Assembly: GCF_013402915.1 (NCBI RefSeq)
Contig: NC_050725.1
Span: 124,001-188,000 of the forward strand
Length of the DNA stretch: 64,000 bases
Direction: 5' to 3'
Source: Zygotorulaspora mrakii
Taxonomy: Eukaryota; Ascomycota; Saccharomycetes; Saccharomycetales; Saccharomycetaceae
This document shows, piece by piece, positions 17,932-27,770 of this stretch. Numbering within the stretch: the first letter of the stretch is position 1; each line of letters opens with the position of its first letter. A program made the position numbers and the translations under genes. Below the pieces are notes generated by a model, which searched no databases, was not told the DNA's origin, and saw only the letters and a program-made list of their open reading frames with translations.

Positions 17932-18103
17932 ATTGATTCGATAAAGGCTTAAGTACCGTCACTTTTCACTTTTCTTACCAGCTTATTAAACTTGTAATTA
18001 CAGTTTTTGTTTTCGAAGGATGGTTCCAAAAGGAAATGCAGCCTATGAATCTGATCATCATTCGGTAAAAAAAGAATAACTTAAAAATTTCTATTATATA
18101 CTA

Positions 18104-18787
18104 TTATTTGCATGTACTTAGCATTTTAGAGACAACACTCAACAGTTGATCATTCTCGCACGCTGCCGCCACACGTTCCTTATCATTAAGCTGCTTGTTA
18201 ACTTGATTTTCGCTTTGATGACTTCCCTTTTTAAGCAGGATAGTAATTCTGAACCGTGGATTCAGTGCTCTATCCAAACGTACCCGTATACCTAAACCAA
18301 TCAAAGTAGCAAGAGAGCAATGCGTGATGGTGGGTGTTATTCTAACTATTACTTCAGCCATTTCTTCTTTGTTTCCGGAATCGTGAACTTCAATATCCTC
18401 TAGATTCACTACGGACAACTGGCCCAAGGATATGGGATGCTCTGGATCTGTTATATGAGCGAGCAGGTCGTATATCTCTTGTGCATCGATGGGGTCTGCC
18501 TTTTCCGTTTCTGATGCATCATGGAAGTCCTCCTCGGTTTCCTCACTCTCCTCATCACTGGTCAAGTCTGGTGGAGCATCCAATAATAAAAGTCTATCGA
18601 GGAGTTCGACACTTTCGAGAGCAGGGGATTTTGCCGAATGATCGAGCTTGAACAAAAGTTTCTTCCTTTGTACGCTCTCCTCATCAGTAACATCACCTAA
18701 CAGAAACTCCTGCGAACCACCATCCTTTCTGCTAGGAAGTTGGTTGTTATCCAGAACAACTGGGTTCTCATTTATAAATTCAGACAT
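18104..18787 (-). CDS. CIA2: Cytosolic iron-sulfur assembly factor Cia2 (MIP18/DUF59)
   Basis: The 227-residue protein begins MSEFINENPVVL and aligns end to end with S. cerevisiae Cia2 (231). An acidic, variable N-terminal third precedes the DUF59/MIP18 domain (IDAQEIYDLLAHITDPEHP, LGQLSVVNLEDIEVHDSG, ITPTITHCSLATLIGLGIRVRL, with the reactive Cys157). The conserved end is NKQLNDKERVAAACEN. Cia2 is a subunit of the CIA targeting complex with Cia1 and Met18 that delivers Fe-S clusters to cytosolic and nuclear proteins. The ATG at 18787 was preferred to an upstream TTG. It is divergent from NRK1 (191 bp). In S. cerevisiae it is YHR122W beside EPT1, an ohnologous position. Confidence 0.96.
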   Translation of the reverse strand: MSEFINENPVVLDNNQLPSRKDGGSQEFLLGDVTDEESVQRKKLLFKLDHSAKSPALESVELLDRLLLLDAPPDLTSDEESEETEEDFHDASETEKADPIDAQEIYDLLAHITDPEHPISLGQLSVVNLEDIEVHDSGNKEEMAEVIVRITPTITHCSLATLIGLGIRVRLDRALNPRFRITILLKKGSHQSENQVNKQLNDKERVAAACENDQLLSVVSKMLSTCK

Positions 18788-18978
18788 GAGCCTCAATATC
18801 GCACGCTTGGCTCACTGTTCTTACCTTTTCTTGTTACGTTAAACTGATTTTTTCATACCATTCTCTCTATCTTGCTAATCAACCTAAAAATGACGAAAAA
18901 TGAGATAACTATATAAACCGTTTTTAAAGATTTCTAGTGACTTTATACTATGAAACTAGCCTGTTGAGTCTTTTGGAA

Positions 18979-19778
18979 ATGGATAGCCCTCGAGTAGTAT
19001 TGATATCCATCAGTGGGTGCTCTTCTAGTGGTAAAACCGTATGTCTTTGGGCTTATCTCATTTTATGTTGAATAGTTTGAGACAAATACTAACAAATAAT
19101 TTCATGATTTAGACAATTGCTAAGCTCACTTCTCAAGTGTTTCCTAATAGTATTCTGATCCATGAAGATGATTTCTACAAGCATGACGAGGAAGTGCCAG
19201 TAGACCCCAAGCATGATATAAGGAATTGGGATTCGCCAGAGGCTCTTGATTTTGATCTATTTCAAAAAGAACTAGATAGTATCAAGAAAACAGGCAAAAT
19301 AGCCAACAAGCTAATCCATAATGGTAACGTCGATGATCTGGGCAAGTTCAAACTCATCGAAAAGGATTTTACAACGTTGACTCAAAAATATCAAAGCGTA
19401 GATTCTGTTAAATTAGTGATAGTTGACGGATTTATGATTTATAACAATCCTGATATATCATCAAAGTTCGATGTCAAGCTGTTCATACGTGCGCCATACG
19501 AGGTCTTGAAGAAGAGACGAGCCGCACGTCCTGGGTATCAAACATTGGATTCATTCTGGGTTGATCCGCCTTACTATTTCGATGAGTTCGTCTATTATTC
19601 ATACAAAGCTTCACATGCCCCCTTGTTTGTCAATGGCAATGTAGAGGGTGAGCTCGACACATCAGCACCCTTGGCAAAGGACATCAAGGTTTTCGAAAAC
19701 GATGATAACACGCCAATAGTCGATGCGTTGACATGGACTTGTGATGAGATCGTTAATTTTTGCAAAGCGAATTACTGA
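18979..19778 (+). CDS. NRK1: Nicotinamide riboside kinase, spliced
   Basis: Exon 1 is 18979-19038 (20 codons, MDSPRVVLISISGCSSSGKT). The 74-nt intron is 19039-19112. Exon 2 is 19113-19778. The 241-residue product matches S. cerevisiae Nrk1 (240): P-loop GCSSSGKT joined to TIAKL, the substrate segment LIHEDDFYKHDEEVPVD, and the C-terminal FWVDPPYYFDEFVY. Nrk1 phosphorylates nicotinamide riboside and nicotinic acid riboside to NMN and NaMN for NAD salvage. The intron falls directly after the Walker A Thr, so only spliced mRNA makes an active kinase; retention hits TGA after ten intron codons. S. cerevisiae NRK1 is not annotated with an intron. The gene is followed in tandem by TEP1. Confidence 0.94.
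19039..19112 (+). other. Spliceosomal intron of NRK1 (74 nt)
   Basis: Donor GTATGT (19039-19044), perfect branch site TACTAAC (19087-19093) and acceptor TTTAG (ending 19112) are all present with normal spacing; the branch-to-acceptor distance is about 20 nt. The intron is phase 0 and lies between Thr20 and Thr21. Confidence 0.95.
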
Positions 19779-19906
19779 CACAAAAACCAGTGAACTGATA
19801 AAAAGAATAAAAACAAAAGTTGCCCGTTCTAGTATTCCTTTCTTGATAGAGTGATCATTATTTACTGTAGAGTCATCGATACTACCTAGTTCATAAGTGT
19901 ATCAAA

Positions 19907-21160
19907 ATGACTTTTCGACATACTAAAATTAAACCACGTAATATTTTTAGATTACTCTATGCAGCTCCCATGAATGTGCATAAAAATGAACTGGGATTGG
20001 CATTAGACATTTCGTACATTACTCCAAACATAATCGTGTGCTCATATCCTGTCACAAATTTTCCCAGATTAATGTATAGAAATAGTTTAGAGGAACTTGT
20101 GGCTTTTCTCAACTTTCATCATGGTATAGGCAACTGGAAGATATATAATTTTAAGGTCGAAAAGTGCAGCTCTGATTACACAGACGATGATCTGATCTAC
20201 AGCATTCAACTTAGTCAATATGGATCCACTGAGAGAAGGCTACTGCCTAATGCGAATTATGCGACACATAATCTAACCGCCGAAATGTTTGGCGAAAACT
20301 GTATCGATCAAGTGTTACTGAGAAAGGGCTGGTTGGACCATTGCCCACCTCCTTTCTTGCTTTTGCAAGAAATCATAGACGACATTTATCAACATACTTC
20401 TCAATCTGAATCATCTGTAGCTGTATTGCACTGCAAGATGGGGAAAGGGCGCTCAGGCACAGTGTGCATAGCCTATTTGATGAAATACTTGGAGTCACCA
20501 TTGTCAGATGCTAGAGATGTCTTCATGGACAAGAGATTCCGGCCTGGATTAAGTAAGGGAGTTACCATTGTCTCTCAATTAAGGTTGCTACGATATCATG
20601 AATTATTTTTATTCTATGATCCACCATTAAGAGCTAGTTTGCTGGATCAATGTGCCAGAGCCCGTTTTCAGCTCACCTCGGTATACTTATCGAAGCCATC
20701 GTCTGTAATTTTGACCCATCCATATTTTGCTTCGATAAAGATCCAAACATTTAATAGAGAACGTGATGGTTTAATCGATCTTGCAGTTTTGGAGACTGAT
20801 GGAGAACTCTTATATAAATCCAAGGAGAAAGGATTGACAATATGCCTACCATTAAATGTTGACCTCAGTGATATACGGTTGGAGTTTGGAGTAATTTCCA
20901 AATCTTCGAATGTTATGAATAGTTTTACTTCTTTGGCATCGTACTCTCACTGTTGGCTAAATTTATACTTCGAGACATTGAGATGCAGCAGAGACTTTTC
21001 TCAAACTCATTTCACCTTGAGTGAACTGAGAGAAGAACAAAGAACAGGTCAAGAATTCCTGTTTGTTATCAAGTGGTCTGAACTGGACGGAGTCAAAGGC
21101 ACTACGAACCGCGGGCTGAAGCTTTTTGATTCCATAACGCTCAAGTGGAAGTTACTGTAA
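19907..21160 (+). CDS. TEP1: PTEN-like phosphatase Tep1
   Basis: The 417-residue protein has a dual-specificity phosphatase domain with the CX5R signature in HCKMGKGRSG (Cys176, Arg182), the same basic loop as human PTEN. Upstream it has PTEN-family segments (LDISYITPNIIVCSYPV, YRNSLEELVAFLNFHHG, YNF). The C-terminal part is a divergent C2-like domain. Tep1 is the yeast PTEN homologue, linked in S. cerevisiae to sporulation and PI(3,4,5)P3 handling. Length is close to the reference (434). The ATG at 19907 is the first in frame. It is convergent with LSM12 and lies between NRK1 and FAR11 (the YNL129W-YNL127W order) with LSM12 inserted. Confidence 0.94.
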   Translation: MTFRHTKIKPRNIFRLLYAAPMNVHKNELGLALDISYITPNIIVCSYPVTNFPRLMYRNSLEELVAFLNFHHGIGNWKIYNFKVEKCSSDYTDDDLIYSIQLSQYGSTERRLLPNANYATHNLTAEMFGENCIDQVLLRKGWLDHCPPPFLLLQEIIDDIYQHTSQSESSVAVLHCKMGKGRSGTVCIAYLMKYLESPLSDARDVFMDKRFRPGLSKGVTIVSQLRLLRYHELFLFYDPPLRASLLDQCARARFQLTSVYLSKPSSVILTHPYFASIKIQTFNRERDGLIDLAVLETDGELLYKSKEKGLTICLPLNVDLSDIRLEFGVISKSSNVMNSFTSLASYSHCWLNLYFETLRCSRDFSQTHFTLSELREEQRTGQEFLFVIKWSELDGVKGTTNRGLKLFDSITLKWKLL

Positions 21161-21277
21161 GTCAAGTGATTTACAATGGTATATCTACTCATAGAATAAA
21201 CATTATTAAATACAAAACATGCATGTCTCAACTTGCATGTTCACCAAATCGCTTGCATTTTAGTTTCTTTTCTATCT

Positions 21278-21847
21278 TTACCCCCCTCTCCTGCCATCCA
21301 TTTCCATCATATCATTTAACTTCTCTTGCCCTCTTTGTAAAATCCTTTTCACTAATGTTTCGGTCTCAGTGTGGGAGCCATGCAATGGTTTGACATTTTC
21401 CAACTTGTATGGTGGTGATATTTCAACATCATCCAATACAACAATCTTTTTATCCACCCATTTTGTATCGGAAACAGTTTTATACAACATATCGAATAGA
21501 AACTGACCCTCTTTACTGACATTTTTACCGGTACGAATGCTCCTCGTTTTCTGCTCCGCAAGCTTTTGCCTCAACAATTGCTCAATTCTCTCAACATTGA
21601 CATGTTGAGGTCTGATATGTTGCCTCTTGAATGTATTAGAAGCAGGCTTGTCTCCTAGCACTTCTAGATTCTTGATAAATGAGCATTTTATCACTTTAAA
21701 AGATTGTGGTTGTCCCTTTTTGGTTGTCAAAAGCGTTAAAGTATTATTTGCTGAATTGAAAGAGTAAATTTTCCCCTCAGTTATTTGATCTAATACATTG
21801 GTAACTCTAACTTTGAACCCCAAAACGCTTTCCAAGTTGGTACTCAT
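21278..21847 (-). CDS. LSM12: Lsm12, Pbp1-associated RNA-related protein
   Basis: The 189-residue protein starts MSTNLESVLGFKVRVTNVL. It has an N-terminal Sm-like (LSM) fold (ITEGKIYSFNSANNTLTLLTTKKG, FKVIKCSFIKNLEVLGDKP) and a C-terminal anticodon-binding-like (AD) domain (NVERIEQLLRQKL, EGQFLFDMLYKTVSDTKWV, IVVLDDVEISPPY). S. cerevisiae Lsm12 (187 residues) works with Pbp1 and Pbp4 in mRNA metabolism and nutrient signalling. The open frame continues 57 codons upstream, but the ATG at 21847 matches the family start. It is divergent from FAR11 (279 bp). In S. cerevisiae LSM12 is YHR121W, next to CIA2; here TEP1 and NRK1 separate them. Confidence 0.95.
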   Translation of the reverse strand: MSTNLESVLGFKVRVTNVLDQITEGKIYSFNSANNTLTLLTTKKGQPQSFKVIKCSFIKNLEVLGDKPASNTFKRQHIRPQHVNVERIEQLLRQKLAEQKTRSIRTGKNVSKEGQFLFDMLYKTVSDTKWVDKKIVVLDDVEISPPYKLENVKPLHGSHTETETLVKRILQRGQEKLNDMMEMDGRRGG

Positions 21848-22126
21848 ATGGTAACTTCTATCGTATACGGAATTGACTAGTAACTCACCTGAACTTTCTT
21901 TCACCTTTTTATACCTCTGAATTTTTGTAAGGCTTTTTGCAAGGCATTGATAATGGCGAGTTGACCGATCGCGCACTGGTGAAGACAGGAAACAGATGCA
22001 GAAACACAAAGGAAGCAAATTCTGATCTAATCAGTTGGAATCTATAATTCATAGCAATCTGAGGGTTGATGAAACGGTCAAATATTCATAAAAGTTACAC
22101 TACTTAAGAAAATTGTTATCTCATAA

Positions 22127-24958
22127 ATGAGCGACGAAAGACAACGTGAAACTCCTTTAAGGTCGGTTTCTTTAGAGAATTTGAGACCAAAATCAGGTAC
22201 CCGAAAGAAACTTAAGTTCATCGATGATACGGTTACGAAGCACCACAAATCACGTTCATTTGGCAGGAACGATAATGAGGACGAAATTTTGAAAGACTTG
22301 AATGAAATGCTTCGAACGAAACTACGTATTGACACAACGATTGAAGGCCAATTGAGGAAATTACCTAGTACACCATCAGCGGATCAGGAGAGCTTTATAA
22401 AAAGATCAGGAATTGATGGCAATGTCATAACAGTCGCATACGACGATCCTTCCAGGGAAGATCAGTCAGATGAGGACGAGAACATTAGTGATTCATCAGA
22501 TCAGGAGGAAACAAATGGACTGGATGAAAATGCAAATGAGGATGACGACGACTTCACCAATGTCGACGAAATAGATGGACCCATTTCCGCAAAACAGAAG
22601 GAAGTAGCAAACGGAAAACTGCACTCGATGCCTGAAGTTGATTACAACTTACCAGTAGACTCGGATCTTCAGGAGGATTTAGATAGGAGAGCAGCAGAGA
22701 TTGAAAAGTCATCAAAGTTCGAGCCTGTATCACTCCCAAGAGTAGAGTGGAACCTGCAGAGCTTTTACAGCTTAATGAACGACATACCACTCTGGTTTTG
22801 TTCTTCGAATTTTTCCTACTTCCCATTTGCCAAGGACTATTTCGATCGATCGGTTCAGTATCCAATTCAATTTCTTAACGATTCTAGTTACGCAGAAAAA
22901 ATTATAGCAGAGCTGATAGAAAATGTAGTGCAAGGAGATCTTTCGTGCCTGTCAGCATTATGTTATATATCGATGGGTACATTCGGTATGGTGGACACTA
23001 ACGAAATTCAACTTGAGAATATTAGAAGAAATAATCTACTATTGTGCAGAAAGTTGAAGGAGCTCATAGCCGCTTTCCAAAAAATTGCTATCCATTGCCG
23101 AGATGATAATAGTAACTTGAAATATCAAACAACGATGCTCTTTTATTCAAGTACAATCATTTTTTTTCTTGTCAACGTTTGCATCGAACAAAGGGTCGAA
23201 AGAAAGGAACAAGTTCTCAAAGTGATTGATATTATCGATGAATCGCATCTTTTGCAATTTTTAACTCGTTATATCGAACATTGGAGATGGAATAGTCGTC
23301 TTTCCATGAGAATACGAAATATCATTACATTGTTATTCAAATTGCTTATCCTTCAATTTGGAGATAAAAATGAGTATAAAACCACAAAAAGTTATTTGTT
23401 TAAATTCCATGAGCTAAAGCATCAGCACGATAAGAATTCTAAAAGATGCACCATCTCTCCTTTGCATTATGAAGCATTTAGAGAAGATATCACTGCACGT
23501 TTCCCTGATTATGATTCACCGGCTGTGATCTTGCCGACAGATGGTGACAATTCAAACTCTTTATCACAGTTTTTAGAGATCACAAGATCAAAAGTTAAGA
23601 ACCCTATCAACTTAACCCTAGCGGTTCCAGAGCAGCATATAGCAACCCCGGCACCTTCGCCTCCTCAATCACCAAGCATAAATCACATGAGCGATTACTC
23701 AAGATCCCGAAAGTCCTTTCAGACCAATATGGCATATCCATGCCTTTACCCCTCGGATGATGAAGATAGCGATACTTTTCTAGCAGAGAAGGCATCTTGC
23801 TTTGACAATGATGCTAAAAGAAAGGCTAGTAAAAATACATGTACAGATGTACCCTTCAGCATACAGGAAGCAACCAAAATTTTGTCGGAAAATTTAGAAC
23901 TTAAACTAAGCGTCAAGCAATTATGGCATGAACGTAAATTATTCATGATGACAGAAAGAGGATGGCAGCACGACCATTCACAAGATCCTTTCAATTATTT
24001 GAGAATGGAAAACACGGATGAAATAGAGGCTATTGACATAATGAAAAGAGTGGATTCATTTTACAAAGATTGTCTATCCGGTTTAAATTCTCTTGTTTTC
24101 GTTCTACTGCAAACTATTGAGTCCAACCTAAGCAACGTTGACTATAAAAAGACAGATTTCGACGAAAATAATCCGATAGATGCGATAATGCCTCGTCTAG
24201 AAATAACGAGAACCAAAGAAATATCAATGGAGTCCTCTACCGGCATATTATTTCTTTTACTGAAATGGTTTAAGTTGAACCATGTTTTGAAGTTTGAACA
24301 TTTTGCCGTACTTCTCAATGATTCAAAATACGTCCACATTTGCTCTACACTACTGAGCAAATACTCAGACCATTACACAGATAAAGTTTTTAATGAAACA
24401 GCGGCGTCCAATTGCTCCTTTTGGAGACACTGCTCGCTATACAAAGAGGCTTACACCATATCTTTTTCGCAAGTTGACGAGTCGAAGCTTTCTAATGAAT
24501 ATAATGTCACATTTCTATCGTCAATTGCTTATCTCCTCAAAGTTTTGAGAAAAATCATTGGAAATAAAACTGAACGCTTGAAAGAGCTACCATTGACTAT
24601 CGGAGTCCTATTCAAAAAGTATTACAGAGTGTTCAACCTAGATGTGTATCGGCCAATACTAAGAATTATTAAAGAGTTGACTCCCTTTAAGAATAAAAGA
24701 TGGAAATCGGAACATATGGAGCTGATATCTGGTGTTTTCCTGTACGAAAGGCTCGAATTAATTGATAATTGGGTTACGGGTAAAGATATTTCTGGAGAAT
24801 TAAGTGACGCATGCGGTCAAGAAATAGCTCTGAGAGCCTTATTGCAGTTTTATAATTTCTCTCATTATGAGTCGTCCATGGAGGATCTCGGTTATTGTGA
24901 GAAATCCAAGCCTAATCTTTCCCTTTTAAATAAAGAAGCAGAGTATTTAGGAATATAA
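22127..24958 (+). CDS. FAR11: Far11, STRIP1/2-like subunit of the Far/STRIPAK complex
   Basis: The 943-residue protein is close in length to S. cerevisiae Far11 (953). An acidic, disordered N-terminal region (to about residue 170) is followed by the N1221-type domain (SLPRVEWNLQSFYSLMNDIPLWFCSSNF) and, after a Ser/Pro-rich linker near residue 510, the DUF3402-type C-terminal domain (RGWQHDHSQDPF, YLLKVLRKIIGNKTERLKELP). Far11 assembles with Far3, Far7, Far8, Far9 and Far10 and with PP2A subunits. The complex acts in pheromone arrest recovery and TORC2 signalling, on ER and nuclear-envelope membranes. The ATG at 22127 is first in frame. SPC98 follows in tandem, as in YNL127W-YNL126W. Confidence 0.93.
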   Translation: MSDERQRETPLRSVSLENLRPKSGTRKKLKFIDDTVTKHHKSRSFGRNDNEDEILKDLNEMLRTKLRIDTTIEGQLRKLPSTPSADQESFIKRSGIDGNVITVAYDDPSREDQSDEDENISDSSDQEETNGLDENANEDDDDFTNVDEIDGPISAKQKEVANGKLHSMPEVDYNLPVDSDLQEDLDRRAAEIEKSSKFEPVSLPRVEWNLQSFYSLMNDIPLWFCSSNFSYFPFAKDYFDRSVQYPIQFLNDSSYAEKIIAELIENVVQGDLSCLSALCYISMGTFGMVDTNEIQLENIRRNNLLLCRKLKELIAAFQKIAIHCRDDNSNLKYQTTMLFYSSTIIFFLVNVCIEQRVERKEQVLKVIDIIDESHLLQFLTRYIEHWRWNSRLSMRIRNIITLLFKLLILQFGDKNEYKTTKSYLFKFHELKHQHDKNSKRCTISPLHYEAFREDITARFPDYDSPAVILPTDGDNSNSLSQFLEITRSKVKNPINLTLAVPEQHIATPAPSPPQSPSINHMSDYSRSRKSFQTNMAYPCLYPSDDEDSDTFLAEKASCFDNDAKRKASKNTCTDVPFSIQEATKILSENLELKLSVKQLWHERKLFMMTERGWQHDHSQDPFNYLRMENTDEIEAIDIMKRVDSFYKDCLSGLNSLVFVLLQTIESNLSNVDYKKTDFDENNPIDAIMPRLEITRTKEISMESSTGILFLLLKWFKLNHVLKFEHFAVLLNDSKYVHICSTLLSKYSDHYTDKVFNETAASNCSFWRHCSLYKEAYTISFSQVDESKLSNEYNVTFLSSIAYLLKVLRKIIGNKTERLKELPLTIGVLFKKYYRVFNLDVYRPILRIIKELTPFKNKRWKSEHMELISGVFLYERLELIDNWVTGKDISGELSDACGQEIALRALLQFYNFSHYESSMEDLGYCEKSKPNLSLLNKEAEYLGI

Positions 24959-25153
24959 ATTCGCCAGAACTAAATACTTTCATAGTGCATTATCCATATT
25001 CTATACATTGTGTGTCTATAGAATTGCCATTTGGCGTCGCGCCATGAACTTCACCTTTTTCAAATAACTTTCCAATTACAAAGGTAAACAAAGCAAGACA
25101 AAAACAGAAACATACGTATAAAGAAAGGACTCAAAAGTGTATTACGTTGATTG

Positions 25154-27691
25154 ATGGATTTAGAGATTGCCCTTTTCCCGGTTGTTGAAGGACTGGCTCC
25201 ACATGCCCTTGCAGATAAGTCAATCAGCCTGCTATGCCGACAATTAGCTTTAGTCCTGCAATTGCCAACTAGATCAATAGAGCAGATAAGATCGGTGATA
25301 GACTCGTATAAAATACAAATTTCCTATAGTACAGATAATATGTTAAGGTGGCAAAAACTACTCAACTTGTTACAGCTTTTGGTAGGCATTGAAGGATCTG
25401 ATGAGATGATCAAATATTTATCTGCATTTCAATCTGTGTTGGTAAATAATTCACCAGTACGACTTCCCACAAACATCAATCTTCAAAATGCGTCTGAATC
25501 AAACATGGGTGGATTTGCAGTTCAAGATAGGCTTCTGAGCCCACTAAGGCCACCAAGTCTTCAAGCAGAATCTTTCGAAAATCTTGATAAGTTTTCTGAC
25601 GTGAGATCAATGATTTCATCAAACAGAAATTATGGAGTACTCGGTGGACATGGCTCAGTCAGCTTGGAGGCATTAACAGAACCTTACTACTCGAAGACAA
25701 TGACAGAAGATGAAGTTCTAAAGTTTGTGCCGTACACGTTATTGGCAACGACGTCCGATTTATTTCCTTTAGAATGGAACGACATAAAAGTCCCTTTCAA
25801 CGTTCCTAACTCAGACAGTGAGCTGCTGCATATCATATTTGAAGCTGGCTTACTTAATCAGCAACTCAAGAGAATAGTTGAACAAAATAGAAATAGCGAT
25901 ATATCGCCTATGAAAAAGGCTCTCATAGTGCAAATCGATAAAGAGCTTAGGAATTATATTGGATTTGTGAATGAGTTATCATCCTCGGGCAAACTGAAAA
26001 GTTTAAAAGCGACATATTTTGAATTGTACGATCATCTGCTCTCTTTGAGATTCTATTTTAATTTTACAAAATCTTTTAGTACCGAATCCGGAGACTCATT
26101 CCTCTCAAAATCCAGTAAACTGCAGTCTCATGGTAACTTGCTCATTGTAAGACTATCCGGGGACGTCTTCCAAACTCTTTTATCACTATATTTTGAGTAT
26201 ATGGTTAACTGGTTAAATATGGGCGAAATAGAAACAACGTGTGGTGAATTTTTCATAGAGAATACTAATGCTGAAAATAGTCCAATACCTTTCGATATTC
26301 GCACGTCCAAAGTTCCTGATTTTTTACCAATTAGGGTGGCTAAAGAGATCTTCATCATTGGAAAAACTTACATCTTCTTAGCAAATTATTGTAAAGAGCT
26401 GGAATGGACAAATAATATTTCCAAGAAGTACACTAACCTTTACAGAGCTTTAGATACCAAGGAAATTACAGATGGCTTCTTCAACATAATTCATAACCAC
26501 TATCGCGAGATTGTGAACTATAGCCATAAAATAATTCTTCAAAAGTTTTATTACAGTAACGTAGTAGTCACATTAAAGAATATCCTGCTTATGGGAAAGG
26601 GTGATTTGATAGACGCTCTTATTAAACGAGCCAGTGAAGTATTAATGACGCCCTCTAACTTACTTCCAAGCCATCGATTGACGCGATATTTACAGGAAGC
26701 GGTAAAACACTCTTCTCTCCGAAACATGTTAAATCGTGTAGACGAAAACCATATAATTAATGGGCTAGATGCAAGAGTGCTCAATTTAGGTCACGGGTCA
26801 GTAGGCTGGGATATTTTTACATTAGATTACATCGTGGATCCACCATTATCAATTGTCCTAAACGTAAATCGCCAAGGGGGCAAGAAAGAATTTTTGAGGA
26901 TGTTTAATTTTTTGTGGAAATTTAAAAAGAATGATTACTTTTATGATGTAGAGTGGCAAAAGTCGAATCAGTTAATCAGAGATTTCAAAAGATTATCCAA
27001 TTACAGACCCTTGGTCAGAGACATTTTGACTAAATTATCCAAAATTAATATTCTGCGATCACAGCTGAATCATTTTAGTTTGAAACTGGAATCCTACTGC
27101 TTCAAATGTATAATTGATGAGAGTTTTCAAAAATTTGAGAAAAAAATAATGATATCTGATGAAACTCGTAGAAATAATAGAATACCGACCGTGAAACTCA
27201 AAAGTGGCCTCATCATGTTTGATGGCTTGATGAAGCCCAAGCAAGCTTTTTTGGATAATATTAGTGGTAATTTTGTTAACTGTGAGCGAAAGCAGGAGTG
27301 TTCACTCAATATAGATGAGCTTGAAAAACTACACAATCAATATCTTGATTCTATGCTATCTCATAAGCTGATTGCATCAAACACAGACAAAAAAATTGGC
27401 TACTTTTCTGGTCAACCTTATCCAACATCACTTATTCTACTATTAGATCAAGTTTTTGAATTTGTTACGCATAACGCAGCACTGAACGATGTTGCCCATG
27501 AGATTCTAATACAATTGAATCTGCAAAGTTCACAACAGCAGCTAAACAGTTTATTGTCGCGATTCAATTCAGTGTTAATAAATATCGCATCACAGTATAA
27601 AAATTTCAAGGAAAACGCATATATATTCATCAAGGATTTGAGGTCTGATGGTGATGAAAACCTAGGTAGCTTAAGCAGAATTCTGAGATAA
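25154..27691 (+). CDS. SPC98: Gamma-tubulin complex component Spc98 (GCP3)
   Basis: The 845-residue protein equals S. cerevisiae Spc98 (846) in length. It carries the Spc97/Spc98 (GCP) domain from about residue 180. The GRIP1 part includes EDEVLKFVPYTLLATTSDLFPLEW, and the GRIP2 part includes FYYSNVVVTLKNILLMGKGDLIDALI and LDYIVDPPLSIVL, and later FNFLWKFKK. Spc98 and Spc97 bind gamma-tubulin (Tub4) to form the gamma-TuSC at the spindle pole body; Spc98 is the one contacting Spc110 at the nuclear face. The ATG at 25154 follows a TTG codon in the same frame. It converges on ESBP6 with a 79-bp gap. Confidence 0.95.
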   Translation: MDLEIALFPVVEGLAPHALADKSISLLCRQLALVLQLPTRSIEQIRSVIDSYKIQISYSTDNMLRWQKLLNLLQLLVGIEGSDEMIKYLSAFQSVLVNNSPVRLPTNINLQNASESNMGGFAVQDRLLSPLRPPSLQAESFENLDKFSDVRSMISSNRNYGVLGGHGSVSLEALTEPYYSKTMTEDEVLKFVPYTLLATTSDLFPLEWNDIKVPFNVPNSDSELLHIIFEAGLLNQQLKRIVEQNRNSDISPMKKALIVQIDKELRNYIGFVNELSSSGKLKSLKATYFELYDHLLSLRFYFNFTKSFSTESGDSFLSKSSKLQSHGNLLIVRLSGDVFQTLLSLYFEYMVNWLNMGEIETTCGEFFIENTNAENSPIPFDIRTSKVPDFLPIRVAKEIFIIGKTYIFLANYCKELEWTNNISKKYTNLYRALDTKEITDGFFNIIHNHYREIVNYSHKIILQKFYYSNVVVTLKNILLMGKGDLIDALIKRASEVLMTPSNLLPSHRLTRYLQEAVKHSSLRNMLNRVDENHIINGLDARVLNLGHGSVGWDIFTLDYIVDPPLSIVLNVNRQGGKKEFLRMFNFLWKFKKNDYFYDVEWQKSNQLIRDFKRLSNYRPLVRDILTKLSKINILRSQLNHFSLKLESYCFKCIIDESFQKFEKKIMISDETRRNNRIPTVKLKSGLIMFDGLMKPKQAFLDNISGNFVNCERKQECSLNIDELEKLHNQYLDSMLSHKLIASNTDKKIGYFSGQPYPTSLILLLDQVFEFVTHNAALNDVAHEILIQLNLQSSQQQLNSLLSRFNSVLINIASQYKNFKENAYIFIKDLRSDGDENLGSLSRILR

Positions 27692-27770
27692 GTAAAATTT
27701 AGGCAGATATTATTGTTAAATTGCATTAAACATTATAAGTCATGTTATAGAAATGATGAATAAATTTGTG

